A DNA stretch of 64,000 bases from Bradyrhizobium sp. AS23.2 (GCF_001908185.1 NZ_LGHM01000061.1:1-64000), one strand, 5' to 3'; shown: positions 1 to 8,853, counted from the stretch's first letter. The notes: generated from the sequence alone by a model not told the origin. Numbers and translations: made by a program.

Positions 1-246
1 GATTCCGTTATCCGCCTCGGCGTCATGCAAGGCGAGTACCATTGGCACAAGCACGACAATGACGACGAGTTCTTCTTCGTCCTCAGCGGCCGTTTCATAA
101 TCGATCTTGAGGGACACTCAATCGAGTTGCTGCCCAATCAGGGCTTCACTGTGCCGAAGGGAGTGTTGCATTGCACGCGCGCGCCCGAAAGGAGCGTGAT
201 CTTGATGGTCGAGACCGCAGCAATCGCGCCCACTGGCGATGCCTGA
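1..246 (+). CDS. Cupin domain protein, C-terminal part
   Basis: The reading frame is open from the first base of the window, so the N-terminus lies outside it; 81 codons remain before TGA. The fragment carries both cupin motifs. The first is HWHKHDNDDEFFFVLSG, with the HxH and Glu metal ligands, and the second is PKGVLH with its His ligand. This indicates a small single-domain cupin that binds a divalent metal. Such proteins range from sugar isomerases to small regulators or storage proteins, so no substrate can be named. The next gene is convergent on the other strand. Confidence 0.75.
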   Translation, partial: DSVIRLGVMQGEYHWHKHDNDDEFFFVLSGRFIIDLEGHSIELLPNQGFTVPKGVLHCTRAPERSVILMVETAAIAPTGDA

Positions 247-333
247 TCGAACCGCTCAAGTCCGGTCGCCACTGCGCCCAAGGTGAGATTTCCGCTCCTG
301 GGCCCATCCGCGACATGCCTTTGGACACTACGA

Positions 334-408
334 ATGTCTGCTCTTCGGGGGTAGACCGGCGGTAATCAACCGGCGGCCGAAACGACGCGATTGACCCAGA
401 GCGGACGT
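334..408. repeat. Decayed intergenic repeat, copy 1
   Basis: ATGTCTGCTCTTCGGGGGT at 334-352 and TTGACCCAGAGCGGACGT at 391-408 form an imperfect inverted pair. They match the same motif found between other genes of the first 22 kb (2519-2594, 4431-4552, 6545-6598, 21444-21481). It appears to be a degenerate copy of a dispersed non-coding repeat. Confidence 0.5.
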
Positions 409-481
409 CGTTGCCTCGCGAGACCCGCACTGCGTCGGGACTGTTCTGTCACCAATGGTGGAGCAATCAAGAGCCAAGGTT

Positions 482-1300
482 TCAAGCTATGCCATCCGCG
501 GCTGGGGTCTGTCGCGCCGCTTTCTCTTGCGCGAGAGTTGCTTCCAGCCGCGAGATGTTTTCCAGGAAGCGCTGACTGGTCAGGACGAGGACGTAATAGC
601 CGAATTGCGGATTCTGAAAGTAGATTTCAAGCAGCCGTTCATAAGTTATGGTCAGGACTTGGCCGTCTTCTATGCATTCGACCGTTCCGGTTCGTCGGTT
701 ATTGGGCGTAAGAAAGCCAAGTTCTCCCATGAAACGTCCTGGCGGAAGCTCGACGCCGATTTCCTTGACGAGGAACTTTCCTGTGACGGTGAGAAACATT
801 TCGGCAGCCGCATCCCCCTTCCTGAATAATCGGTCGCCCCGGCGATATCTGCGTTCGCTCATGAACGGTTTGAGCCATTCCTTCGACATGTCACCCTGGG
901 TCGCGTTGCGTGCCTTCTTAACGAGCTTGAGCAGTTGGCGGAGGCGAACGGCATTGACCGGCAGCAACAGCAGATAAAGCAGAAAGGTCGCGACGCTTCC
1001 GGAAAGCGCGCCAGAGATTACGAAGAATGTACAGCCGACCATATTCGCGACCCGCAGTGGCACCATTGTCTGCATCAGCAAAGTAGCGACAAAGAAGAAG
1101 GCACCAATCAAAGCGAACATGTTGGCGAGCGTGATGTTGGCCAACACAATTTCAAGCAGCCGATTAAACAGTGCGTCGTAGGTGATGTTGTTGGGATCAA
1201 GTCCCATCTGAACGAGAACCTTTGCGATCCTGAGATTATCCGCGGCCGTATCAAGGATGCGGTTTAATATCGTGGAAAGGTCTGCACTGATGGGCTCCAT
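482..1300 (-). CDS. Membrane protein with C-terminal cyclic-nucleotide-binding domain
   Basis: The 272-residue protein starts at the ATG at 1300, which is preceded by GAGGGA; an in-frame extension to 1537 has no family-like sequence and was not used. An amphipathic N-terminal region is followed by two or three hydrophobic helices (about residues 50-120). A cNMP-binding-type beta-roll follows at about 148-245, with a phosphate-cassette-like stretch FMGELGFLTPNNRRTGTV. The architecture suggests a membrane-anchored protein that senses cAMP or cGMP and has no DNA-binding or kinase output domain. The overall layout recalls Popeye-type proteins, but no orthology is claimed. The window also encodes a class III adenylate cyclase at 26118, a possible but unlinked source of ligand. 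Confidence 0.65.
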   Translation of the reverse strand: MEPISADLSTILNRILDTAADNLRIAKVLVQMGLDPNNITYDALFNRLLEIVLANITLANMFALIGAFFFVATLLMQTMVPLRVANMVGCTFFVISGALSGSVATFLLYLLLLPVNAVRLRQLLKLVKKARNATQGDMSKEWLKPFMSERRYRRGDRLFRKGDAAAEMFLTVTGKFLVKEIGVELPPGRFMGELGFLTPNNRRTGTVECIEDGQVLTITYERLLEIYFQNPQFGYYVLVLTSQRFLENISRLEATLAQEKAARQTPAADGIA

Positions 1301-1522
1301 TGGATCATCCCTCACAAAGCGGTCAGTATCCCCCGAATATATCCCGGATATTGATGATCGAGGGGCGATATTGAAGGCGCTTTTTGTTGCGGCGCATGAG
1401 TCCGAAAGTGGCCCTGAGCCGTCGCACAGCGAGAAAATTGGTGTTGCTTTGACCAATTTTGACCCCTTCCGCAAAGTTCTATTGAGCCTAGAATGCCGTC
1501 CCATCGAGTTTTGAGGGCGGGC

Positions 1523-2473
1523 ATGAGGCGACGGCAATTTCTCGGAGCTTTTGCTGGGGCGGCGGCGTGGCCGCTAGCAGCCTCCGCGCAACAGACCGGG
1601 AGGCGTTATCGCATTGCAATCTTGGCATCCGCGAGGGCACAAGTCCTTCTCGATGAACTTGACCAAACTGGATTTGTGGAAGGCCGCAATCTTGAGGTTG
1701 ATAGTCGCGGCATTGGCGTAGCCCCTGCTTCTTACGAAGAGGTCGCCGTTGAACTAACCAAAGCGCGGCCCGACGTGCTCGTGGTATTCGGACCCGACGC
1801 GGCTCGCGCTGTACAAAAAGCTACTCAACGCATTCCCATCGTTGCGCTTGCAGATGACTTGCTCGGCAGCAAGCTCGTCACCTCCATGTCTCATCCCGAC
1901 GGCAACACAACCGGTGTCGCCATTTTCGCATTTCAGCTCGATGTAAAGCGGTTGGCGCTGTTGCATGAGGCACTCCCCGCAGCTCGAAAGATAGCTGTAT
2001 TTGGCGATCATGAGCCAATACGAAACATCGACGCTCTTGAAAGTGCTGCCCGTGCGTTCGGCATCGAGATCGTTCCGTATGTCGCACGGTCTGAGGGGGG
2101 AGTCATCCGAGCGATAGATGCCATGAAGGCGACATCGGTCGAGGCGGTCAATGTCTTGGCGTCACCCTTACTGGGGGGATCTCTCCGTTCGCTAATCCGT
2201 GAACGCTTCGATCTGTATCGCCTGCCAGCCATTTTGCAATGGCCTGAAGAGGCTGAGGCAGGCGGCCTGATTGCCTATGGTCCCCGTCTCAGCGTTGTTT
2301 TTCGTCAATGCGCTCGTCAGGTCGCGAAGCTCTTGCGAGGCGCCAAAGTGGCGGAAGTACCTGTGGAACAGCCGACTGAAATCGTTCTGGCTATCAACCT
2401 TAAGACGGCCAAAGCACTTGGTGTGATCATTCCGCCAACGCTGCTCAGCGGTGCGGACCAAGTGATCGACTGA
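1523..2473 (+). CDS. ABC transporter substrate-binding protein (COG2984/TrpX-like)
   Basis: This 316-residue exported binding protein has a twin-arginine-type leader (MRRRQFLGAFAGAAAW, then ASAQQ). The body begins YRIAILAS and ends LLSGADQVID, both typical of the large rhizobial family annotated as putative ABC substrate-binding proteins (DUF534/COG2984). The start at 1523 has TTGAGGG a few bases upstream, whereas an upstream in-frame start at 1493 lacks the leader at its N-terminus. No permease or ATPase gene is adjacent, so it is an orphan. The ligand is unknown; characterised relatives bind aromatic amino acids. Confidence 0.75.
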   Translation: MRRRQFLGAFAGAAAWPLAASAQQTGRRYRIAILASARAQVLLDELDQTGFVEGRNLEVDSRGIGVAPASYEEVAVELTKARPDVLVVFGPDAARAVQKATQRIPIVALADDLLGSKLVTSMSHPDGNTTGVAIFAFQLDVKRLALLHEALPAARKIAVFGDHEPIRNIDALESAARAFGIEIVPYVARSEGGVIRAIDAMKATSVEAVNVLASPLLGGSLRSLIRERFDLYRLPAILQWPEEAEAGGLIAYGPRLSVVFRQCARQVAKLLRGAKVAEVPVEQPTEIVLAINLKTAKALGVIIPPTLLSGADQVID

Positions 2474-2929
2474 GGTCTGGTGTCGGCCCCTGGGCCGACG
2501 TGCAGCGAAAGCCCTGGCATGTCCGCTATCAAAGACAGAGCGGTACTTTGTCGCCTCAGACTTCCGCCTCTGACCCCAAAGCGGACCTTTGGAGTTGGAT
2601 AGTCCACCGATAAATCTCGGCGTGGAATGCTCGGCCCGGCGGACATGGTCGTCGGGATCGCTGATTTCTGCGTCTCACTCTAAGCGGAAATCTCTTTCAG
2701 AACCGCACACTCGACATTGATTGGCGCGAACTGGCCGAGCGGGAGAATGCTGAACCTCAGACGCGCAGCTCAAGTTCCGACGTTAGCCTCCGGACTGTCT
2801 GACAAACCCTCGGGCTTCTCTTCGCAATTGCGAACGCTGATTGTTCGCGATCTCGCTATCGACGGGCGGAGTTTCTGGGCCTAGGCTTGATGCTAACCTT
2901 TCGAGTAACGGGGCCTTGGGAGGATCATC
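2474..2929. other. Intergenic region with hairpin and decayed repeat
   Basis: No credible gene is visible. GTCGGCCC/GGGCCGAC (2482-2489 and 2492-2499) forms a compact perfect hairpin just after the preceding stop, without a T-run. From 2519 to 2594 lies a second copy of the dispersed repeat, with ATGTCCGCT and TGACCCCAAAGCGGACCTTT. The ribosome-binding site of the next gene (GGGAGG) is at the right edge. Confidence 0.5.
2519..2594. repeat. Decayed intergenic repeat, copy 2
   Basis: ATGTCCGCTATC at 2519-2530 and TGACCCCAAAGCGGACCTTT at 2571-2590 match the motif at 334-408 and 6545-6598. A further partial match (TAAGCGGAAATC) lies about 80-90 bases downstream. Confidence 0.5.
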
Positions 2930-4381
2930 ATGGAAACGACGGACACGGTTACGTCTTCCACTTCCGCAGCGCAGCGAGAAGGCGCCTTGGTGCGCCTTGC
3001 GATCGGCTTTACCGCGTGGGCGGAAAAGTGGTTTCCCGATGCGTTCATCTTTGTCGCCATCGCTGTCGTGGTGGTCTCGCTGGCGGCGCTGCTCAACGGC
3101 GCCTCGCCGGTTGCCGTCAGTGTCGCCTTCGGCAACGGGTTCTGGAGCCTGATCACCTTCACCATGCAAATGGCCTTCGTCGCGATCGGCGGCTACGTCG
3201 TCGCCACCTCAGGCCCCGCGCAACGGCTGATCGGCTGGCTCGCCGATTTGCCCAAGACCGGCGTCGGCGCCGTCGGCCTCGTCGCCTTCGTTAGCATTCT
3301 GGCTTCGTTGCTCAATTGGGGCTTAAGCCTGATCCTCGGCGGTCTGCTGGTCGTCGCGCTTGCGGCACGGCGCGAACTTAGGATGGACTACCGGGCTGCG
3401 GGCGCGGCCGCCTATCTCGGGCTTGGCGCCACATGGGCGATGGGGCTGTCTTCCTCGGCGGCGCAGCTGCAGGCCAATGCGGCGAGCCTACCAAAAGGCC
3501 TGTTGTCCATTAGCGGGGTCATTCCCTTCTCCGAAACCATCTTCCTGTGGCAGTCGATGGTGATCACGTCCGTGCTTCTCGTGATCTCAGTCGCCATCGC
3601 GATCTGGTCGGCGCCGGGTCCCAGTTCCGCCGTGACGGCTGAAGCGATGGGCATCGAGACCTCGCGCGGCCAAGCCATCGAGGTGGCGCCGCCGAAGCAG
3701 CCGGGGGAATGGCTCGAGCATTCCCCGATCCTCACCATTCTGCTGGTGCTGCTCGCGGCCGGTTGGGTGATCAACGAATTCGCCCGCCAGGACTGGATGA
3801 TCGCGATCTCCAATCTCAACACCTACAACTTCATCTTCATCATGGTCGGCCTCCTGCTGCACTGGCGGCCGAAGCGCTTCCTCGCCGCGGTGATCAAGTC
3901 GGTGCCGGCGACGTCGGGCGTGCTGATCCAGTTTCCGTTCTACGGCGCGATTGCCACGATCCTTACGCAGGCGAGGAACGGCGCGGGTGTCACCGTGTCC
4001 GACCAGATCACGCACGCCTTCGTCGCCATGTCGACGCAGCATCTCTATCCGTTGGTGATCGGCATCTATTCGGCGATCCTCGGCTTCTTCATCCCGTCGG
4101 GCGGTGGCAAGTGGTTGCTCGAGGCGCCTTACGTGATGCAGGCGGCCAACGATCTCAAGGTGCATCTCGGCTGGGCCGTCCAGATCTATAACGCGGCGGA
4201 GGCGTTGCCCAACCTGATCAATCCGTTTTGGATGCTGCCGCTGCTCGGCGTGCTGGGCTTGCGCGCGCGCGACGTCGTGGGCTTCACCTTCCTGCAACTG
4301 CTGATGCATCTGCCGGTCGTGCTATTCCTGCTGTGGCTGCTTGCCTATACGCTGGATTATCATCCGCCGGTGATACCCTGA
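2930..4381 (+). CDS. atoE: Short-chain fatty acid transporter, AtoE family
   Basis: The 483-residue inner-membrane protein has about 12 hydrophobic segments and matches the AtoE/COG2031 family throughout. Recognisable parts are the N-terminal FTAWAEKWFPDAFIF, the NWGLSLILGG loop, FIPSGGGKWLLEAPY, and NLINPFWMLPLLG near the end. Family members import short-chain fatty acids such as acetoacetate and butyrate. The start is well supported by GGGAGG seven bases upstream. It stands alone, with no CoA-transferase or thiolase gene beside it, so its actual substrate in this organism is open. Confidence 0.85.
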   Translation: METTDTVTSSTSAAQREGALVRLAIGFTAWAEKWFPDAFIFVAIAVVVVSLAALLNGASPVAVSVAFGNGFWSLITFTMQMAFVAIGGYVVATSGPAQRLIGWLADLPKTGVGAVGLVAFVSILASLLNWGLSLILGGLLVVALAARRELRMDYRAAGAAAYLGLGATWAMGLSSSAAQLQANAASLPKGLLSISGVIPFSETIFLWQSMVITSVLLVISVAIAIWSAPGPSSAVTAEAMGIETSRGQAIEVAPPKQPGEWLEHSPILTILLVLLAAGWVINEFARQDWMIAISNLNTYNFIFIMVGLLLHWRPKRFLAAVIKSVPATSGVLIQFPFYGAIATILTQARNGAGVTVSDQITHAFVAMSTQHLYPLVIGIYSAILGFFIPSGGGKWLLEAPYVMQAANDLKVHLGWAVQIYNAAEALPNLINPFWMLPLLGVLGLRARDVVGFTFLQLLMHLPVVLFLLWLLAYTLDYHPPVIP

Positions 4382-4742
4382 GAGTTCGGTGTCATTTGCG
4401 TGCTGACGAGGTGATCGAGTGAAGCTTGCCATGTCGGCTTCTGGCCCTATTGCGAAGTTCGGGCCTGCTTTGAAATGGTCTGCTTGTCGGGATGGACCGG
4501 AAGTGGTCGACGGACCGTCAAACCGACACCTATGACCCTTAGCGGTCCTTGGCAGGCCGCCAATCGAAGGGCGACTAGCCCGAGCCTGGAAGGTTATCAG
4601 CAATAGGAAAAGCGGCCCTTTCTTTTGCGCCGGCCCCCCGGCCGATGGACTCTGGTACCGATTGGCGCAATCCTCCGGTCGAAAATGTCCAGTGCAGGGG
4701 CAGCCCATTTAGCCGACCAGCAGATATCGGGAGGACAACAAC
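4382..4742. other. Intergenic region with decayed repeat
   Basis: There is no gene-like reading frame. A strongly diverged copy of the dispersed repeat can be traced from ATGTCGGCTT (4431-4440) to TATGACCCTTAGCGGTCCTT (4531-4550). The right end carries the GGGAGG ribosome-binding site of the next gene. Confidence 0.4.
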
Positions 4743-5249
4743 ATGAGGACGCAGGGCAAGACGCAAGTCGCTTCCATCCTGGCTGCAGTGATACTCTCGG
4801 CAACAGCCAGCGCTCAACAGGCGCCATCCCCACCCCCGATAATTCCTTATGGAGTGCCACTAGGGCTTGAGGCAGGCAAAAAAATAATGGCTGCCGCGGA
4901 AGCGGAGGCCGAAAAGAATAACTGGGCGATGGCCATCGTGATCCTCGACAGCACGGGCCACATGGTGATGCTGCACAAGCTCGACAATACCCAATACGGC
5001 TCTCTTATGGCTGCCGAGGACAAGGCACTCAGCGCGATCAACTACAGGCGTCCCAGCAAAGTGTTCGAGGATTTGGTGGCGCAGGGCGGCATCGGTTTGC
5101 GTTCGTTGGCGCTCCGTGGGGCATCACCGCTGGAAGGCGGCATTCCCATTAATGTGGATGGCAAGATTGTCGGGGCGATCGGCGTCTCTGGCGGGACGTC
5201 AGTTCAGGATGGCCAAGTCGCAAAGGCGGGTGCCGACGTAGCGAAGTGA
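4743..5249 (+). CDS. Secreted GlcG/HbpS-like heme-binding protein
   Basis: The 168-residue protein has a cleavable signal peptide (hydrophobic core AAVILSATASA, then QQAP) and a DUF336 (GlcG/HbpS) domain. Family features seen are AMAIVILDSTGHMVMLHKLD in the first half and GGIPINVDGKIVGAIGVSGG near the C-terminus. HbpS of Streptomyces binds heme and interacts with a sensor kinase; GlcG proteins occur in glycolate loci. The export signal suggests a periplasmic role. The start is supported by GGGAGGACAACAAC before the ATG. No partner gene is adjacent. Confidence 0.8.
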   Translation: MRTQGKTQVASILAAVILSATASAQQAPSPPPIIPYGVPLGLEAGKKIMAAAEAEAEKNNWAMAIVILDSTGHMVMLHKLDNTQYGSLMAAEDKALSAINYRRPSKVFEDLVAQGGIGLRSLALRGASPLEGGIPINVDGKIVGAIGVSGGTSVQDGQVAKAGADVAK

Positions 5250-5581
5250 GACCCGCCACGCGCTCGCAATCACCGAGGCCGTCTTGTTGGCGACCTCGCC
5301 TCGTGCTCTTTGTTGCTTAGTGCTTCACGCATCTGTTAAGTCCGTTGTTGGCCACCCGCAACGGACATTAGGTGAGGTATCCCGGTTGCATTTGGGTCGG
5401 CAATGCGTGCGGAGAGGTCAACTTACCTGCCAGATGCAGTGATGGTATCATGACTGCTGGAGCCCCCCTGACGCACTGCGCGTCATTCGCTGGACGCCGT
5501 GATTCACTGAGCTGACACGTCGAATCGGCTCATTGCGCTCAAGCGGTAGATGTGAACCCACGACCTCTTGGAGAGCGCACG
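5250..5581. other. Intergenic region without a recognised feature
   Basis: No coding frame with typical codon use, no clear terminator and no repeat was recognised. The right end holds GGAGAG, the ribosome-binding site of the methyltransferase gene. Confidence 0.35.
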
Positions 5582-6325
5582 ATGAAGGCCTTGCTGCTGC
5601 TCGTGTTTGCCATGGTTGTCATCGCCTCGGAAGCGACCGCACAGGATGCACCAAAGGACGCGCAATGTGTCCGCGAGCGCGCCGCCATGGTCGAAACCAT
5701 CAGGACATACGCCCGATCCGCTGCCAGTGCCTTGGGACAGCAAGGCATGTCGGAGAGAATCCTTGAGGCCATGGAGCAAACGAAACGCCATCTGTTCATC
5801 CCCGAGCAATCTTGCTCCATCGCATACGCGGACAGACCGATTCCGATCGGCCTCGGGCAGACCATATCGCAGCCGTACATCGTGGCCTTGATGACCCAGT
5901 TGGCCGAGGTCGCGCCCGATCACGTTGTGCTGGAAGTCGGGACGGGATCGGGCTATCAGGCCGCCGTCCTTGCGCACCTGGCACGAAAGGTCTGCACCAT
6001 CGAGATCATCGCGCAATTGGCCGAGACCGCCGCGAAAACGCTAAGAGACCTCGCGTATGACAACGTGAGCGTCAAGCTCGGCGACGGCTACGATGGCTGG
6101 CCCGAATGCGGTCCTTTCGACGCCATCATCGTGACTGCCGCCCTCGGGCAGCCACCGCCGCCGCTGATTGAGCAGCTTAAAGTAGGTGGCCGGCTGGTTA
6201 TGCCGATGGGCCCCGGTTACACCGCTCAGCGGCTCACGGTCGTCAAAAAAATTGCCCCCGACAAGACGACGACGCGCGCCGTCGCCCTCGTGCGCTTTGT
6301 CCCCTTTACGCGTCCACAAAACTAA
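5582..6325 (+). CDS. pcm: Exported protein-L-isoaspartate O-methyltransferase
   Basis: The 247-residue protein carries the PIMT signature: SAM-binding motif I VLEVGTGSGYQAAVLA, a preceding QTISQPYIVALM, and the post-II region FDAIIVTAA. It would methylate isoaspartyl residues in damaged proteins using S-adenosylmethionine. Unusually, the mature domain follows a signal peptide (MKALLLLVFAMVVIASEATA, then QD), which predicts secretion to the periplasm. The ATG at 5582 with GGAGAG upstream is preferred over an in-frame start ten codons earlier. PIMT is normally cytosolic, and SAM is not known to be available outside the cytoplasm. Confidence 0.8.
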   Translation: MKALLLLVFAMVVIASEATAQDAPKDAQCVRERAAMVETIRTYARSAASALGQQGMSERILEAMEQTKRHLFIPEQSCSIAYADRPIPIGLGQTISQPYIVALMTQLAEVAPDHVVLEVGTGSGYQAAVLAHLARKVCTIEIIAQLAETAAKTLRDLAYDNVSVKLGDGYDGWPECGPFDAIIVTAALGQPPPPLIEQLKVGGRLVMPMGPGYTAQRLTVVKKIAPDKTTTRAVALVRFVPFTRPQN

Positions 6326-6800
6326 ACGCTCGCAAACGTCCCGTTCTTGCTAGAATTTGGGGGACGTCGAGGTGGCCGGCGCCGCTCCGGAAAGTCGGCG
6401 AAAAATACGCGAAGTTCCGCTCCTTTGCAGTTGATGGCGTTTCAGAATAATTCCCGTCAACGAACATTCGCAAAGGCCGCCCTGATTGGCGGCCTCCTTT
6501 TGCTTTTGCGCATCACCGTGGCGGCACTTCCGGATATGGCCCCCAAGCGGACATGACCAAGCGCGCCTCGCATGTCCGCTTAGGAACGCAAAGCGGACCT
6601 CGCTGCTTCCGAAGCTGAAACGATAGATTTATGAGTACGCGCCCTAAATCATTACTAGCTGTATGGCTCGCGGCACAATCCAATCAGTAAATTGGGCCTA
6701 CGTTTCGAGACTTCGAGGCGGAACAATTCCAACCGTATCAGGCTGCAACATCCAATCTTGAACCGCCTCCTCAATTCGTTCGTCAGCCACTCCAGCATCT
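6326..6800. other. Intergenic region with repeat copies
   Basis: No gene is supported. The middle (6545-6598) holds the clearest copy of the dispersed repeat. A short frame at 6347-6556 overlaps that repeat, has no ribosome-binding site and resembles nothing known. Confidence 0.4.
6545..6598. repeat. Dispersed inverted repeat, copy 4 (best preserved)
   Basis: AAGCGGACAT (6545-6554) pairs perfectly with ATGTCCGCTT (6572-6581), which also pairs through GTCCGCTT with AAGCGGAC at 6591-6598. Three half-sites in alternating orientation could fold in two mutually exclusive ways. Related half-sites occur between other genes in the first 22 kb. Confidence 0.6.
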
Positions 6801-7400
6801 TCAGGAGCCCGACTGCGCCTCGACCGCCTGCACGGCCACGCTCGCCACCTGCCGCAGCGCTTCGCGGTCAGCGCCCGAAGACGCCATAACGCCCATGCCG
6901 ACGGAGACGGCCGAGACGTAGCGCGCGAGCGCGGCGGGATCTGACGTCGGCTTGAGATCGCCTTCAGCCTTGGCGCGCACGAAGCGGTCGCGGAGCTGGT
7001 CTTCGTTCTGGGCGCGGCGGGTGGCGAGTTCGAAGGGAACGTTTTCGGAGCCGGTGCCGCAGGCGATGCCGCCCTGCACGAGCAGGCAGCCGGGAGGATT
7101 GGCAGGATCGGTCTGCTTATCGGCGATGCCCATCAGCATCCGCTCGGCAACGTCGCGGGCGGTCGGTGCAGCGACCACCTCGTCCATCCAGACGCCGCGC
7201 AGTTTTGTGTAGCGGTCGAGCGCGGCCTTCAGCAGGCCCTCCTTGTTGCCGAAGCAGGCGTAGAGGCTCGGAGGATTGATGGCCATCGCCTCGGTGAGCT
7301 GGGCGATCGTGGCGCCCTCATAGCCATGGCGCCAAAACACTTCCATCGCCCGGTCCAACGCCGTCTCGGCGTCGAATTCGCGGGGGCGTCCCATGCCCAT
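6801..7400 (-). CDS. TetR family regulator of the adjacent RND efflux operon
   Basis: The 199-residue protein has an N-terminal TetR helix-turn-helix (about residues 8-54: GRPREFDAETALDRAMEVFW, then ATIAQLTEAMAINPPSLYAC) and a divergent ligand-binding C-terminal half. The start is fixed by AAGGAGG eight bases before the ATG at 7400. It is transcribed away from the RND genes at 7603-12180, the usual arrangement for a local repressor of a multidrug pump (compare AcrR, TtgR). A large inverted repeat at 7562-7595 is a candidate binding site. Confidence 0.85.
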   Translation of the reverse strand: MGMGRPREFDAETALDRAMEVFWRHGYEGATIAQLTEAMAINPPSLYACFGNKEGLLKAALDRYTKLRGVWMDEVVAAPTARDVAERMLMGIADKQTDPANPPGCLLVQGGIACGTGSENVPFELATRRAQNEDQLRDRFVRAKAEGDLKPTSDPAALARYVSAVSVGMGVMASSGADREALRQVASVAVQAVEAQSGS

Positions 7401-7561
7401 GTGCCTGTCCTCCTTCTCAATCGGCGTCGTATTTCGCTCTAACGCCTGATCCTATCTATTTGTTCTGCCTTAATTTTCTCTGCCGTCTTCCAATCGTCGC
7501 GGTATGCGAGTACAATTTTCTTAGTGAATGGTACATAAGTATCTTGCACTGCGACATCCAG

Positions 7562-7595
7562 CTCCACATTTGTAGCGACCACTACATATCTGGAG
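7562..7595. promoter_or_regulatory. Large inverted repeat over the efflux operon ribosome-binding site
   Basis: Two 14-base arms (CTCCACATTTGTAG at 7562-7575 and CTACATATCTGGAG at 7582-7595) match at 12 of 14 positions around a 6-base spacer. The right arm ends in TGGAG, the likely Shine-Dalgarno of the ATG at 7603. It may be a TetR operator, an RNA hairpin that hides the ribosome-binding site, or both. Confidence 0.6.
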
Positions 7596-7602
7596 CGCGC
7601 AA

Positions 7603-8847
7603 ATGCATCCCTCCCAAATTACCTCCCGCACCGGCCGTATCCGCCGTCTTCTCGGCGGCGTCGCCATCGTCGGCGCCCTCGCCGTGGCCGGTTCGATTGC
7701 GACCGGTCACTACTTCCATGCGGCTCAGGCCACCGCGACCGCGGCCGCAGCTGAACAAGCCGTCTCCGTCACGGTCGCGATGATCGAGCCGCGGCAGACC
7801 GTGCTGTGGGACGACTTCTCGGGCCGGCTGGAGGCCATCAATCGCGTCGAGCTTCGCCCGCGCGTCGCGGGTGCAATCCTTTCGGCCAACTTCACCGAAG
7901 GCGCGTTGGTGAAGGCCGGCGATGTCCTGTTCAAGATCGATCCGGCGCCTTACGCGGCCGAGGTCGACAAAGCCAATGCCCAGCTCGAGGCGGCGAAGGC
8001 GCGCGTGGTGTTCACCCAGAGCGAGCTCGAGCGCGGCGCGCAGCTGGTCGGCAATGCCGTGGTCACGCGGCGCGACTACGACCAGCGCGACAACGCCAAT
8101 CGCGAAGCGATCGCCAACGTGAAGGCAGCCGAAGCGACGCTCCAGACAGCCAAGCTCAACCTCGACTACACCGAGGTGCGCGCGCCCGTTGACGGCCGCG
8201 TCGGCAAGATCGAGGTCACCGTCGGCAATCTCGTCGCCGCCGGCACCGCCTCCCCGGTGCTGACCTCGCTGGTCTCGGTCAATCCGATCTACGCGTCCTT
8301 TGATGCAGATGAGGAGGTCGTGCTGCGTGCGCTGAACTCGATCGCTGATACCTCCGGCAAGCGCGGCAATCTCGACCAGATCCCGGTGGAGATGGCGACC
8401 TCGGGCGGCCTTTCGGCCAAGGGCCACATCCAGCTCATCGACAACCAGGTCAACGGCCAGAGCGGCACCATCCGCGTCCGCGCGGTGTTCCAGAACGAGG
8501 ACGGGCGCCTCATCCCCGGCCAGTTCGCACGCGTGCGCATGGGCCAGCCCAAGCAGCAGACCCTCGTGATGATCGACGAGCGCGCGATCGGCACCGACCA
8601 GGACAAGAAGTTCGTGATGGCGGTCGGTGACGACAGCCGTGCTGTCTACCGGCCGATCACGCTCGGCGGCGCGGTCGATGGGCTTCGCATCGTCACCGCG
8701 GGCCTGAAGCCCGGCGACCGCATCGTCGTCAACGGGTTGCAGCGCGTGCGTCCCGGCGCCCTCCTCAAGACGGAGGTCGCGGCGATGGGCGCGCGCGGGC
8801 CGCAGCAGGCCGCCAACAACAGCAACCAGGACGTCGTGCAGCGTTAG
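7603..8847 (+). CDS. RND efflux periplasmic adaptor (membrane fusion protein)
   Basis: The 414-residue AcrA/MexA-type adaptor joins an inner-membrane RND pump to an outer-membrane channel. An uncleaved or lipoprotein-less N-terminal membrane segment (about residues 17-38) is followed by the lipoyl/barrel-sandwich halves (SGRLEAINRVELRPRVAG, then LDYTEVRAPVDGRVGKIEV). An alpha-hairpin lies between them, and a beta-barrel and membrane-proximal domain ends IVVNGLQRVRPGALLKTEV. Its Shine-Dalgarno lies inside the inverted repeat at 7562-7595. It is co-directional with the pump gene 144 bases downstream. No outer-membrane factor gene follows, so a TolC-like protein must come from elsewhere. Confidence 0.92.
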   Translation: MHPSQITSRTGRIRRLLGGVAIVGALAVAGSIATGHYFHAAQATATAAAAEQAVSVTVAMIEPRQTVLWDDFSGRLEAINRVELRPRVAGAILSANFTEGALVKAGDVLFKIDPAPYAAEVDKANAQLEAAKARVVFTQSELERGAQLVGNAVVTRRDYDQRDNANREAIANVKAAEATLQTAKLNLDYTEVRAPVDGRVGKIEVTVGNLVAAGTASPVLTSLVSVNPIYASFDADEEVVLRALNSIADTSGKRGNLDQIPVEMATSGGLSAKGHIQLIDNQVNGQSGTIRVRAVFQNEDGRLIPGQFARVRMGQPKQQTLVMIDERAIGTDQDKKFVMAVGDDSRAVYRPITLGGAVDGLRIVTAGLKPGDRIVVNGLQRVRPGALLKTEVAAMGARGPQQAANNSNQDVVQR

Positions 8848-8853
8848 TTACTC

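Noticed and set aside
1493-1522. Upstream starts adding short extensions to several exported proteins (for example 1493, 5552, 17094, 38733)
   Set aside because: In each case a start with a better ribosome-binding site lies exactly at the signal peptide, so the extensions were dropped.
5550-5576. Stretch GTGAACCCACGACCTCTTGG, similar to the complement of a tRNA 3-prime half
   Set aside because: No acceptor stem, anticodon arm or D arm could be built around it, so the likeness is short and probably accidental.
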